The notes under the pieces were generated by a model. The model did not search any database. It was not told where the DNA came from and was given only the letters and a program-made list of their open reading frames with translations. From contig NC_081331.1 in assembly GCF_022539665.2 (NCBI RefSeq), positions 10,385,534 to 10,449,533 of the forward strand: a DNA stretch of 64,000 nt. Direction: 5' to 3'. This stretch comes from Daphnia carinata (lineage: Eukaryota; Arthropoda; Branchiopoda; Diplostraca; Daphniidae). Of the stretch, positions 1 through 11,249 are shown one piece after another; the stretch's first letter is position 1, and each line of letters begins with the position of its first letter. A program made the position numbers and the translations under genes.

Positions 1-908
1 CATACAGCTTATAACCAACAGACCTTGATATCTATAAAATCAGAGAGACCTAAGAGTGTAAGAAGAAGAAATAAAAAAAAAAACTGTATTTGTTCGTCTT
101 ACACTTTTTGACAATTTGCCAAGTCCCACATATATTTTAAACCGTTGTAGAATTCCTTTATCTGAATCAGCAGCATATCGACAGCAAGGTACGTGTAAAT
201 GTGAATTTGGGACACATATTCCTTCATGACGTAACAACGGCTGAAAAGATCCCATTCGATAATGAAAAGGGAAAGGTACTCTTCGGAAGAGCAAAAATGA
301 GCAAGCACGTTGCATGGTAATCAAGTTATTCTGGTCCTGGATTTCTAATTGGTTTATAAATGATAGATTTTAATCTCTCGTATCAATTCTATGGTTGCTC
401 TTATACTTTGCTGAATACTAATAACACAACTAACACAATGTATTTTTGGTAAATCTAGCAGACATTTCTTCCGTAACTTGCAGAGATGCATAAGCCAGTA
501 CTGGTATTTTGTATACTTGCGTACTGTGAACCTATAAATCGTGGAAAACATAGTGGAATATGGCAATCCGTTTTAACCCCCCCCCCCCCACCCAAAAAAA
601 AATATATATATATCTATGGCAATCCACTTAACCAAAAAAAAAAAAAAATATTGGTTTTTTTTTTATTTTACTCCCGTCTATTATGGCAATCCGTTTTTAT
701 GGCAATCCGTTTTACATAAAAAAAAAAAAAAAAAAAAATGGAGGAAAAAAAAAAAAAATCGCACTTTTTTCTTTTTTCCGACACGTAGCCATCTACCGCT
801 CAGACTCATTATTACTGGCGTAGGCAATTTCAGTCCATTGGATGCCATTCGCAGTTAGTTCAGTAGCGTGGATGGAGAATAACGCGTGGCTGGAGGAACA
901 ATTGAAAA
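1..908. other. No gene seen; AT-rich sequence with short repeats
   Basis: No coding exon with convincing splice sites or a recognisable protein is visible. Short open frames exist on both strands but have no domain signal. The second half contains a C-run, several poly-A runs and the short motif described at 558-715. A small multi-exon gene model begins directly after this stretch. Confidence 0.5.
558..715 (+). repeat. Four copies of a TATGGCAATCCGTTTTA motif
   Basis: The motif occurs at 559-575, 615-631 (diverged, CCACTTA), 682-697 and 698-714. The last two are directly adjacent. Two reverse-complement copies lie 5 kb away at about 5960-5976 and 6199-6215. At several copies the motif is followed by a C-run or poly-A tract (a G-run or T-run in the inverted copies). 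It probably marks the ends of a small non-autonomous element, but the family is not recognised. Confidence 0.5.
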
Positions 909-1398
909 ATGGATAAGATAATACAACAAAAGGATGGTAAGTATAAACATTATTATATTTGTTTTGAATTATTAATTATTGTTTATTAGATCAAATTATG
1001 GACCTGCAGGCTCAATTATTGCAACAGCACAAAATATTAGATAACAGCAAAGCTAAGGATGGTAAGGCCTAATACATAATGATTCTATTTATTTGCTTTT
1101 ATTCATTTGTGTTTTGTAGCTCAAAGTTTGAGTCTACAAGCTCAGCTAGGGGAAAAGAACAAATTGGAACAGAACAGTTTCCAAACAGTGAAGGAGGTTT
1201 TTCCAAACTCAAACCTAACTGAGCATGAGGATGAATTGGCATTAGGCGAACACAGTCAGGTACCTAAACTTTTCAAATAAGAATTCAAAATAAGTATAGA
1301 ATTTTAACAAACAATTATTTATTGTTTAGTTATTCAGTCTACCACCTGACAGTGTGTTAAATTTAAATTCTGTTAGTGCTGCACAAAAAGATCGTTAG
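909..1398 (+). CDS. Small four-exon gene, Gln/Leu-rich coiled-coil-like protein (hypothetical)
   Basis: Four exons join in frame with GT-AG introns of 53, 58 and 70 bp: 909-936, 990-1061, 1120-1259 and 1330-1398, giving 102 residues. The start is ATG at 909 (MDKIIQQKD) and the stop is TAG at 1396-1398. Exon 2 (DLQAQLLQQHKIL) and exon 3 (LSLQAQLGEKNKLEQ) share a related Leu/Gln pattern that suggests a short coiled coil made by exon duplication. I do not recognise the family. A single frameshift near the stop would let the frame run on through 1512, so this may be the 5' part of a longer, now damaged gene rather than a complete one. Confidence 0.4.
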
Positions 1399-1959
1399 TA
1401 ATAAGCCCATGCAGTGAAGGAAGTGAACAATTGTGGGACCGTATTTGGGCCGAAAATGGGTGTGGTACGGAAACCAAGATATGGCACAAGTTCAACATGA
1501 AACATGGATTAGGTACTTTTCGGTTTTATGTCTATTGAAAAAGTATTTTTAATGCTATTATTTTGCATTCACAGAATTTAATGGGGGATCAAATCAAGTC
1601 TGGAAGTGTTACAGGATGGAAGAGTCAGCCTACAGATGAAAAAACACAGAGTGCATTACCATTAAGGTATGAGGTAAAGTAATAGAGTATGCACATTGTC
1701 TAATGTGTTTATTTTATTAACAATTCAAAAGATTAATCCTAGTTTCAGCCAAACATGAAATAATCCAGAGAAGTACCATCTTGTGTTAATAAATCCAGTA
1801 CAACAGCAATCCTTTATAGTTCTGTCACAGCTAGAAACCTCAAATAATTCTGCTTCTCTGTCTAAAGAACAACTTGTCCTTTACGTTCAGAGTGTTGGGG
1901 AAACTGGGTACTTAAATGGCCCTAAAGATGTTTTAATTTTGCTGCCATTGCAGAGATGA
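1399..1959 (+). pseudogene. Decayed 3' continuation of the preceding gene
   Basis: Shifting the frame once near 1390 opens a reading frame to 1512 that includes EQLWDRIWAENG and TKIWHKFNMKHGL, ending at a GT donor. A matching AG acceptor at 1573-1574 opens the next segment (FNGGSNQVWKCYRMEESAYR), which meets TGA at 1637-1639. A further open stretch at 1759-1956 (KYHLVLINPVQQQSFIVLSQ) ends in TGA. The Trp/Cys spacing of WKCYRMEE faintly recalls zinc-binding domains linked to transposases (FLYWCH type), but this is weak. I read this as a multi-exon host or transposon gene disabled by at least two lesions. Confidence 0.35.
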
Positions 1960-2410
1960 ACATCATACATGGACTCATTAGGTATGAAAGGATTTTTCTT
2001 CAAATAATTTTGAATTTATGACGAAGAATTTCTCCTCCTTTTTGCCAACCAGGTCTAATCTACCAAAAAAAATTTTAGCCAATAGGAAAGGATTTTCATG
2101 TACTGGGAACACAACTATCAACAATGCAACATTGTACAGGTGCTAGTTTATCATTCAAGAGCCTTATACAATGATGTTAATCTGCAATTTGTATGTCCTT
2201 CCCCAAGCTTCCACCAGAAGTTGAATCTATGAGTCATGTAAGTTACGTGATCAACAGTTGATATGTTTAACGGTGTTGTTTTTCTTTTCTCAATATAGGT
2301 TAATAGTAACATTGGATCTGAAAAAATTCTTGGTTGGGGCAAGACACTGAATAAATTGTATTGATTGGATGGATGACATGACATTTCTATACTTAATTCG
2401 GATTCCCCAG
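1960..2410. other. No gene seen
   Basis: No supported exon, RNA gene or repeat. It lies between the decayed gene and the left end of the fold-back element. Confidence 0.4.
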
Positions 2411-3005
2411 ACGGTATTTGATATTAAAAAAATTGAAGTGCATATCTGGGCTCCCTTCTTTTCTGAAGCCCCGTTTCCCCTTGACTCGTAATAAGCCCGT
2501 AGGGGGTCATGCCCCTACTGTACGGTATATATAAAAACAACATATACCGAGGTTTGGAGGGCTCTGGCCGGAAAGGGGACGTGGGGTGCCGCTTAGTCCG
2601 ATGATGTGTTCACGGAGGGCGATGTGGCTACCCACAAATCCGAACTAAAGGTTAATCGCTCCTGTAAAAATGTTCCAAATCTTCAGCTCTTCTTCCGGCT
2701 TCTCTTAGCCAATCACCGGGTAATCTCCCCGGTGGGTCAACAAGGCAGTGTCTCCCCCTGCCTGGGTTGACGGCAACTTTTGAAAGGGCTATTGTGCCTT
2801 TTTAAAGTTGCAAAAATAATTGTAATGTGCAGAGAATTGTCAATAAAATTTTTTTATAAAATATTTTTTGCAAAATTTCATTATCTGTGTTCACACATTA
2901 CATTTATCAACTTTTTTTTTTGTTTTGCTTTATTTGTTTTTGTCACCTTTGATGGTAAGCATTGTTTCCATTGGTTTATCGTTTATCTGTAAGCATTCAA
3001 TTATT

Positions 3006-3076
3006 ATCCAGGGATCGAACCCTGGATGTTCGGCATACCGCGCCGATGCTCTACCAGTGAGCCATGAATCATGTGA
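3006..3076 (-). pseudogene. tRNA-like sequence 1 in the fold-back core
   Basis: On the minus strand it shows an A-box-like TGGCTCACTGGTAGAGC and a B box GGTTCGATCCC. The anticodon stem is perfect (TCGGC/GCCGA) around a 7-nt loop (GCGGTAT), and the T-stem is CCAGGG/CCCTGG. The acceptor arms (TGATTCA against ATAATAA) do not pair and U33 is replaced by C. It is therefore tRNA-derived and unlikely to be a working tRNA. Confidence 0.55.
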
Positions 3077-3188
3077 TGACGAGTTGGCTTTTTTCTAGTC
3101 ACTTGTGGACTTGCATTTCACTTAGAATAAAACTGAAATGCAATTCTGCAATATACTCTTGTACAATATTCTACTTCATTTTAACACA

Positions 3189-3255
3189 TCTACTGAGATT
3201 TGAACCCAGGGTAACAGGTATCACAGCTAAAGGCTCTACCACACAGCTATGAACC
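3189..3255 (-). pseudogene. tRNA-like sequence 2 in the fold-back core
   Basis: On the minus strand it contains TAGCTGTGTGGTAGAGCC (A-box-like) and GGGTTCAAATCTC (B-box-like), correctly ordered and spaced for a tRNA. The anticodon arm does not form a clean stem. It is probably a tRNA-derived relic. Confidence 0.4.
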
Positions 3256-3352
3256 TTACCAAAACAATAGAAAGATAAACATATAATTGTGAAAGATTGC
3301 ATAAACATCCTAGACGATAACATATGATATGCGATAATAAAATATTTCGATA

Positions 3353-3426
3353 TATATCTCGTGGCTCAATGTTAGAGCATCGGCGTTGCACGCTGAATGT
3401 CTGGGGATCGGTTCCCATACGAGTAA
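3353..3426 (+). pseudogene. tRNA-like sequence 3 in the fold-back core
   Basis: On the plus strand it shares TGGCTCANTGNTAGAGCATCGGCG with tRNA-like sequence 1. The anticodon stem TCGGC/GCTGA encloses a 7-nt loop GTTGCAC, which would give anticodon TGC (Ala-like). The T arm is degenerate (TGGG/CCCA) and the acceptor retains only about five pairs (CTCGT/ACGAG). A tRNA-derived relic is more likely than a functional gene. Confidence 0.45.
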
Positions 3427-4110
3427 AACAAAATACCAAATTACCTCAAAAAATATCCAGATGTTACACGTTGTTCCTTGAATCTAGGTTGAAGAATTCA
3501 AAGAGTGTAATAAATAATAATTGAATACTTACAGATAAACGATAAACCAATGGAAACAATGCTTACCATCAAAGGTGACAAAAAAAAATAAAGCAAAACA
3601 AAAAAAAAAAGTTGATAAATGTAATGTGTGAACACAGATAATGAAATTTTGCAAAAAATATTTTATAAAAAAATTTTATTGACAATTCTCTGCACATTAC
3701 AATTATTTTTGCAACTTTAAAAAGGCACAATAGCCCTTTCAAAAGTTGCCGTCAACCCAGGCAGGGGGAGACACTGCCTTGTTGACCCACCGGGGAGATT
3801 ACCCGGTGATTGGCTAAGAGAAGCCGGAAGAAGAGCTGAAGATTTGGAACATTTTTACAGGAGCGATTAACCTTTAGTTCGGATTTGTGGGTAGCCACAT
3901 CGCCCTCCGTGAACACATCATCGGACTAAGCGGCACCCCACGTCCCCTTTCCGGCCAGAGCCCTCCAAACCTCGGTATATGTTGTTTTTATATATACCGT
4001 ACAGTAGGGGCATGACCCCCTACGGGCTTATTACGAGTCAAGGGGAAACGGGGCTTCAGAAAAGAAGGGAGCCCAGATATGCACTTCAATTTTTAAATAA
4101 TTAATACCGT

Positions 4111-5890
4111 AATACGCGGAAATACACAGGCAACTGATGGAGGGAAATTCAATTCCGTACTTCAAATTATTGTAACTTTTCGTCATCACATCCCAACCAG
4201 AAACCTTCGCAGGTTCACTATTGCTATTAATCTAAATTAAGAAAATAAAACATAGATAAGCATGAGACGTTCTTATTGATATCGCTTACATGGTACATAA
4301 ATTCATCATCTGCCATATTCCTGTAGATTCCTGGCAGGAGCTTCTAAAAGGCTATGCAGTTGCAAATGATCACCATAGCCAAAAGTTGAATACGAAAGTT
4401 TGGAAGAACCCTTCGTGTTGGACACAGAGATCTTCCATGGCTTTCCGGTTTGACGTTCCATGCACCATAAAAAGCAGATAGGTTACAAAGTTGGTTGTTT
4501 TGATCACTAAACGTTAAGGTAAACAATGTACCTGGTCTCGGCAGTCTTGACAACAATTTCCATTATAACATCATATCACCTGATTTTATGGAAAAAGAAT
4601 TTCGTAGGCGACAATTCAGAATAGAAATGGTTCCACTCAAATCTATTGACAGGTGAGGTGACTTTAGCTTCAACCAAAAAATCTGGAAGGATGTTTTCTA
4701 GAAAAATTATTTTTTTACTATGCTAAAAATGTTAAAATTTGGATTGTGTTGTACCATTTTTAGCAGGATTTTACTCAAAGGAAGGAATGTCGCCTTAGGG
4801 AGTGCAAACCGCGATTTTCAAAACTATTAAATGCTTGTTAGCCATTGAAAGATTGCTGGCAACGTTTGGGACATGATTAATGAGCTGCTTCGTGGATAAA
4901 GCTCGTTTTTTTAGTCCTCTCCAGCGTGACATGAATTCCAGCATGTTCTACACATGTATCAGCACTTAGCTATACACCAATTAAGACAATTAAAAAATTT
5001 AAAATAGTACCACCTTTTAATGTTTTTGACTCCACGATTCATCTTCGTTGCAATTGTGAAGGCAAGACAACTGACCTATGGTGATTTATTCATTGCACTT
5101 GCCATAACCGTTTTCCCAATGTATCAGCTTTTCTGCCAACAGTAGTTTACTAATACAACATTGACGATTAAAATTAGAAAACTAAACAAACTCAGCAGAA
5201 AAGCATTACCAGGGAGTAACATCTTTCATGTTGACGAAGAGTCCTCGGTTTATCATGTACATGGCAGAATATCCACATTGCCTGTATGGCACAATCCTTT
5301 GCGTAATCACACAAATAGTAACTAAAACATACTGAATTGAAACAAAATTTAAATGAAGTTTTACCCAACAGCCGGCTGCACCTCTGAATTCCAAAACTAT
5401 GTCTACACATTCATATCAAGCTTTTCCAGCATGTCTCACCTTTGGCATTTGTTTAAATCATTTCTTCAAAAAATTTTAATAAATGTAAATAAAGTAAACA
5501 ATTGATATTTATGTGACGTCGGAGTACCATTCGGCTGTCAAGCATTCCATACAAGATAGGCATTTTGAAGAATCAGTGGCAGCAATCAAGTGCTACAATT
5601 TGAATATGGGCTAGGTGTTATAGTCCCTGAGGGCTCTCAATCCCTAAACTGAACCTTGCTCACTGATGTGACAATCTATAAAAGGATTTTAATCTTAATT
5701 AATGAGACATGCAGGATACTGTATAAAATTATAGTAAAGATGGTACCAAATGCTGAGTTACTACAAATTTTGCCTGGGAAATCTCCAACTGACCATGTGA
5801 AACATAAGTCAGCTGTACTGCATTTGCAAATCCAGTGTTCAAGTAACCATATCCAATCCATGTCTGAAGGAATGAATGAGAAAATTAAAT
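4111..5890. other. No gene seen
   Basis: AT-rich sequence. Short open frames of up to about 78 codons occur on both strands, but none shows a domain, signal peptide or splice partner. No RNA gene is recognised. Confidence 0.4.
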
Positions 5891-6285
5891 AGGAATCTGG
5901 CCGCTAGATAGCCATAGCTGTAAAATAGAAAAAAAAGGCCAAAATTTTTTTTTTTTGGGGTAAAACGGATTGCCATAATATTCAACCAGTTCCAATGAGT
6001 GTCAGTTTTTGCAGAAAATTTTTTTAAGCCCGACCGAGAAAAGTCGGGCTTATTTAGTCGGACTCATTTAGTCGAGGTTAAAATTTTTTCGGTCAGTATA
6101 TGTAGAGAATTAACTAGAAATATGACCATTAGATGGCGATAGCAGGGAAACAGAAAAAAAGGCCGATATTTTTTTTTTTTTTGGGGGGGGGGGGGGGTAA
6201 AATGGATTGCCATATATATATTGATCTTTTTTCTGTTCTACTGCTATCGCCATCTAGCGGCCAGATTTATAGTTAGTTTCCAACA
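5891..6285. repeat. Short interspersed repeats, direct and inverted (MITE-like)
   Basis: A unit reading CTGGCCGCTAGATGGCGATAG followed by an A-rich AGAAAAAAGGCC, a T-run, a G-run and TAAAAYGGATTGCCATA occurs at 5892-5980 and 6118-6219. The first half recurs inverted at 6224-6279, so 6111-6279 can fold into a hairpin. Between them, 5982-6050 (CAACCAGTTCCAATGAGTG, then AAGCCCGAC-type inverted repeats) has a second copy at 6447-6520. No coding capacity is seen. Confidence 0.6.
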
Positions 6286-6299
6286 TACACTCAGCGAAT

Positions 6300-7240
6300 A
6301 TTTCTGCTGCATCGCGCTAGCGCTGTAGCGCACTGGCAAGTATTTATTGCGTTAAATATTCGGTGTATTTTAAAACGATTAACTTAATGGAAAACATAGC
6401 AATTTTCCCGGAACCAGTATTCAGTTTTGAGTATATGCTGTGAAATTCAACCAATTCCGATGAGTGATAGTTTTTGCAGAAAAAATTTTTAAGCCCGACA
6501 AAATAAGCCCGACTTTTCTTATATACTTAGCCGGGCTTATTTCGTAGGGTTTAAAAAAATTTTCTGTTTGTTTTTTGAATAAAAATTTTAAGCCCGGCTA
6601 AATAAATAAGCCCGACTTTTTTTTCGTTTTTTGCTTTTAATTAAAGAACCATAAGGCCCATTGGAAAAAAATTTGATTACCGTGATAAGCGTTCAATTCT
6701 GAATCAAAATCATGTATTTTAAAAGAAATTTAAAATTTAGCCAAAAATGAAAAAGTGCAAAGGCTATAGCCTTACTACTTTTGTCAAAATCAGCCAAAAG
6801 TGACATCTCTTGGAACTCGCCTAAAATCACAGAGAATAATCAACATTTAGCGCTGATTTCGATTCCTTGATTGGTTTCCTCCTGAAACCAGCCGTTTTCC
6901 AAATAGAATAAAAAATGTGATTAAGACCCGTAACTTTAATTTTGTTTTTTACGTTTATTTCATTAATACTTATTTAAAAACTATAAGGTCTATTGGCAAA
7001 TAACTGGATTTCGGTGATTAACATTCAATTCTAAATCGAAATCATGCATGTTAAGCAAAAGTTACAATTAGGAAATATCGGTAACGTAAGTTGACGCGCT
7101 AGCACTGTGTCCAGCGCAATCGTGGTACAGCACAATATTTGATATATTTTAAGCACAACTGTATTGACGAGAAAATAAATGCCTTTCCTGAAACCAGGGT
7201 TTCCTTTTGAGTATAGCTGTTACTTGAACAAATATAAAAA
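6300..7240 (+). repeat. Diverged tandem duplication
   Basis: Segments 6310-6430 and 7090-7210 align (CGCGCTAGC...CTG, then TATTTTAA, then CCTGAAACCAG-like and TTTTGAGTATA). Segments 6630-6740 and 6945-7060 also align (ATAAGGCCCATTGG-like, GTTCAATTCTGAATC-like). The copies are much diverged and no gene is visible. Confidence 0.5.
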
Positions 7241-8022
7241 ATTGTATTAATCTTAAATCAGAGGTTTTTGTACAAAAAGCTGGGCTATAGTCGAGCTTAA
7301 GTAAATTTCCGCTAAAATAAGAATATAGCAAGCTATGCATGATTTCGATTGAGAATTGAAAGACAATAATGAAACCTATACCGCTAGGTTGATGAACAGA
7401 AGCGACTATGAGCTTCCTATTTTAGACCTTTAGATATCTCCCTTCTAAAAGCAGAGAAGTTAAAAGATTAAAATTTGTCATCTTAGTCGAACTTTCAAGC
7501 TAGTTATGCGATCTGGAAGTTTAGGGACTTGTTCTATTCAATAAGAAAGGTAGGTTATCATAACGTAAAATATGGGGTTTGATTTGACGAAAAGAAATAC
7601 TCCTCTTTTCAGGTCACGCAAAACAAAGTTCAATTAAAAAACGCAATGGACAGCTCACCCTCGAAGGCATGGATCACCTCTGCATCCCTCTAAAATTAAC
7701 ACATTCCTACATATAAATTATTAAATTCTAACGGTCCGCTCTGTTCAAGATATCAAACAACACACCGTTAGCCGCTGGCACTCACTCGTTTCCTTTACCC
7801 TTTTTTTACCGATTGTTAAAAAAAAAAAAAAATAATGGAGAGAAGAGGTTGAACGACCTGTTGCATGAATTCCATCCCCCATTCCGTAGCCAGTTGTGCG
7901 TTGTACTTGCTTGGAGCAAAGTCAGTTGCAGTGCGTCTGGGTTTTAAATCGACGGGCGCATATTATCGTCCTTTTCCGGGATAACAATATTGCCTTGCAT
8001 TGCCTAGGCGACCAGTTTTACC
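7241..8022. other. No gene seen; probable 5' region of the lectin gene
   Basis: No supported exon. The last few hundred bases precede the lectin start codon. An initiator-like TCAGTT at 7921-7926 could be a transcription start, but no TATA element is convincing. Confidence 0.35.
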
Positions 8023-10038
8023 ATGGGTAGTGAATTACGTAGATGGACATCCGTCGCACTATTCATTTTTAGTTTACTTTCCTGCACTACATCGGCAACT
8101 GAAAAAGAAAAATTATTGGTGTGGATTCAAGAGCACAGTGATATGTTTGTCATGTTAAAGCATTGGAATGATTTACCTCTAATATCCACTGCATGGAAAC
8201 GACTAAAGACGACTTCTCAGGTGCAGGAAGACCGCAAAAATTTCATAAAGAACGTTGAAAGTTTTCTTGAGCTTTTCGGAGATGATTTAAAAATCAAGGC
8301 AGACAGCAACAGTTCACAAAATGTTCAAATACCTAAACTCAATGCAACTATGGAAGTTGCCTTGTCTCGTGAAAACTCAACGTCCGGATCTGAGTTGAAA
8401 GACAACGCAATGACGTCAGTAGACGGGGATAAAAGCGTTAGTTTAAAAAACGAAACAGATACCAATCGAGCTACACATTTCGAAATAGAAGCTTTCAAGT
8501 GTGAAAATGTCACAACAATAACTGTCAACAAAAATGTTTCCTTAAATTCGTGCACCTGCAATGGTGAATAGAATTTAGAATATTCACATTTTCACAGCAT
8601 GTTAAAAACAATTGATGACTTGTGATTGATAACAGATTCTCAACAATTTGACCAAAGATCTTTCTTACGGGATTACGAGGACGAGAAACGCTGGTTGCGA
8701 AGTCAGCTAATTCCGTTGAATTATCTGTTTGAAAAACTTAAAACGGTTGAAGACAGTTTTACGAATTTACAGGTAATGCCTATACGATAGGCCACAGAAA
8801 TGAGTAGTAGCAAACTACGACCTCCCAATTTTAATTTCTTAATGTGATGTTAATGTTTTTACTTTTCCTTGTTAATTGTCATAATTATTCACTTTGCTTT
8901 GGGCAACATGAACAACACAAGCGAGTCGACTGTACAAACGCGATAAAGAAGGATGAGACAAATAGCAATACGACCTCAAGCGCTGATACCGGGGCAGGTA
9001 ATCCAGATGTCCACCAAGTTCTTTTGCGGCTTGAGAACCTTGAAAAGCTAAGCAAGGTAAGAGAAGTACAATTGTCATTTACATACAGTAGATATAAGAC
9101 GCAGGGAAATAATGATGAAAATTTGAATTTTTATCTCATACTCACATATTCGTAGACGTTTTCTAAAGAATATGAAAATCTCACTGCGGCAATCGCGTTA
9201 ATGCAAGAGACCGCTAAGGCAACAAGCGAGAATTTTGAATTGCTTTCAAGCCGCGGTAGGGATTCGTAAAATTATGCAACTTTTCCTTATTTTCATAATA
9301 CCTGTTGGTTGATTTTTAGTGTCGGAACTTGCAGTTTCCAAGACTGCTTTAGCCGAGCGCAATAACACGGAAGACGTAGGTACATAGATTCATTAAAAAT
9401 CCGGCCTGTTTCTCCTGCCAGCTGGGTTACAACTTTTGATTCGACTTAAAAATTTAGAATACTGCCCAGAACACTTAGATGAACGGGTCCCTTGCGCCGA
9501 AGTTGGCAATTCTTGCTACTGTTTTTCCAAGTTACAAGTAATATCTCTTGGTTCACTTCGTACTTATCTGTTTTGAAGTGTTTTCTTTTAAATTTTCGCA
9601 GAAAAATTGGACATCCGCGCAAGAATTTTGTCGAAAAAATGACATGTACTTGTTGAGCCTTGAAACGCAGAACGAAACTGATTTCATTAATAACTACATT
9701 AAAAATTCAGGTAAAAGAAGAAAAAAAGAGCAATCTGTTGCGGCTGATCTCTTACCATTGTGAAACAAAAAATTCTTTTTGGAAAAGAATAGTACTTAAA
9801 TTTGGCCTTCTTCATAGGGTTGCCAAAAGATTTTTACTGGACATCAGGAAGCGATGAAGCTATTGAAGGTCAATGGGTTTGGACTTCGACGCTAGAAAAT
9901 GTGACCGTCACAAACTGGAGGAACAACCAGCCAGATGGTGGGAAAAAAGAAAACTGTCTATACCTGCACAGCCGAGATGATTTCAAATGGGGAGACTGGA
10001 TGTGCAATTTATCTCAGTATTTCATTTGCGAATGGTAG
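8023..10038 (+). CDS. Secreted C-type lectin-domain protein with long N-terminal stalk
   Basis: Eight exons join in phase: 8023-8563, 8636-8772, 8922-9056, 9156-9255, 9320-9379, 9422-9537, 9602-9710 and 9818-10038, giving 472 residues. The first ATG opens a signal peptide (RRWTSVALFIFSLLSCTTSA). Residues 25-335 form a polar stalk with many N-glycosylation sequons and heptad-like helices. Residues 339-472 are a C-type lectin domain: CPEH start, WVW (419-421), QPD (437-439, the galactose-type motif), ENC (444-446), WGDW (457-460) and a closing FICEW. The usual WND reads WGD, so calcium site 2 may be weakened. Such proteins bind glycans outside the cell and often act in immunity. AATAAA follows at 10182. 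The exon 1 donor (GTGAAT) is weak; without splicing there the protein would stop after 182 residues. Confidence 0.85.
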
Positions 10039-11249
10039 ATCCATTCAAATGTGCTGGAACACTTAGTTTAACATCGCTTAACAATGTTGTTATTTTGCGT
10101 ATTCTGCTTTGTTTTCGGGTTATTGTGGAAGGTGGCAATTACTGGCTAAATATGCTCAATCAAAATTTGTTTAAAATGAAATAAATACTCTTTGAATATG
10201 AAGCGACAGCCTGTCGTTGCTTCTGCTTTTTGGAGTGCGCCATAGTTGCGATAAACGTGAAAGACACCCCAAGCAAAACGATAGGGTTTTGACAGCAACC
10301 TGATCGCAAATATTGCCGTCGCTCATTCTTGATGGAATTCTTCGCTAATACCTTACGCTGGAACTATTGGGACGGTTGTCCACGATCTGTTTGGCCTTTA
10401 TCTCAAAACTTGGGGAATGGATCTTGAGTTCCTAATGCTATCCACGTTAATCAATCTGCAATAATAGGTTTTACGAGTTTTTTAAAATGAGTAGGTTAGT
10501 TTGCGTTGCTTAATAAATACCACTAGGATTCTACCAATAACCTTTTAACACAAATGCAGGAATTACAAGAAAGCTTGGCATCCGTGCATCTTCTTGAATA
10601 GTTAGAGCTTGGCTGCCTTTAAACAAAACGTCATTAAAACACCGTGCAAGCATTCAGCGGACAGGAAGGGAAGCAGACCAACTGCAAATAGAAGTGCAAC
10701 TTGAATGTTAGCCTTGCATCGCCTTTCTTGCCTTGACCTAGTATTTATCGGGGGAAATCTTTACTAAGACGCGATCTAAAACTATCAACATAAAAAGATA
10801 TTGTGAACAAATAAACCCTATTACCTGTTTTGGAACATTTCTTTAAAATTGTAAGAAAACGACCTACTTTAGAGGACGTACACCTGGTGAGCTCTTAACC
10901 TGCGATATTTAATAACCAGGACATCTTGTTTCACAAGAGGATTTGAAAGTTTGGTTAGCGAACTGTCGTCGTCCTGGTGCAAATCTAATAGGTAGTTCAA
11001 TTTCTGATTGAACAAAAATGTAATCACCATTGGGTTTGGGCCATTTCCGAGTTCCTACATAAACGAAGGAACTGGCGTTGAGCAGTCGATGTTGCAAGGA
11101 TCCTACCACAGTTTGAACAAACGGAAAAGATTTGAAAATTATGGAGCATAGAACAATCGACTATGTACTCCTTAGTTGTATCTGAGGCAGTAACAATAAA
11201 ACTAGAATTTCTGTAAATCAAAACTGAGGGCCAGGGTAAGCTTCTTTCC
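10039..11249. other. Gap between the lectin and the convergent dehydrogenase gene
   Basis: It contains the lectin 3' UTR with AATAAA near 10182 and presumably the 3' UTR of the minus-strand dehydrogenase. A minus-strand open frame at 10909-11109 has no recognisable domain. No other feature is supported. Confidence 0.45.

Larger units (their letters stand above)
2411..4110. repeat. Fold-back element with 597 bp inverted arms and a tRNA-like core
   Basis: Positions 2411-3007 are nearly identical to the reverse complement of 3514-4110. Only scattered substitutions are visible, for example near 2940, together with short differences at the outer end. The arms start ACGGTATT and contain nested short hairpins such as GTAGGGG...CCCCTAC. 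No transposase frame is present, so any mobility would be non-autonomous. The 506 bp core (3008-3513) carries three tRNA-like segments. No clear target-site duplication is visible beside the outer ends. High arm identity implies recent origin, gene conversion or recent movement. Confidence 0.8.

Noticed and set aside
10909-11109. Minus-strand open frame downstream of the HSD17B8-like gene
   Set aside because: 66 codons with no recognisable domain and no in-phase splice partner. It is more likely part of the 3' UTR of the dehydrogenase.
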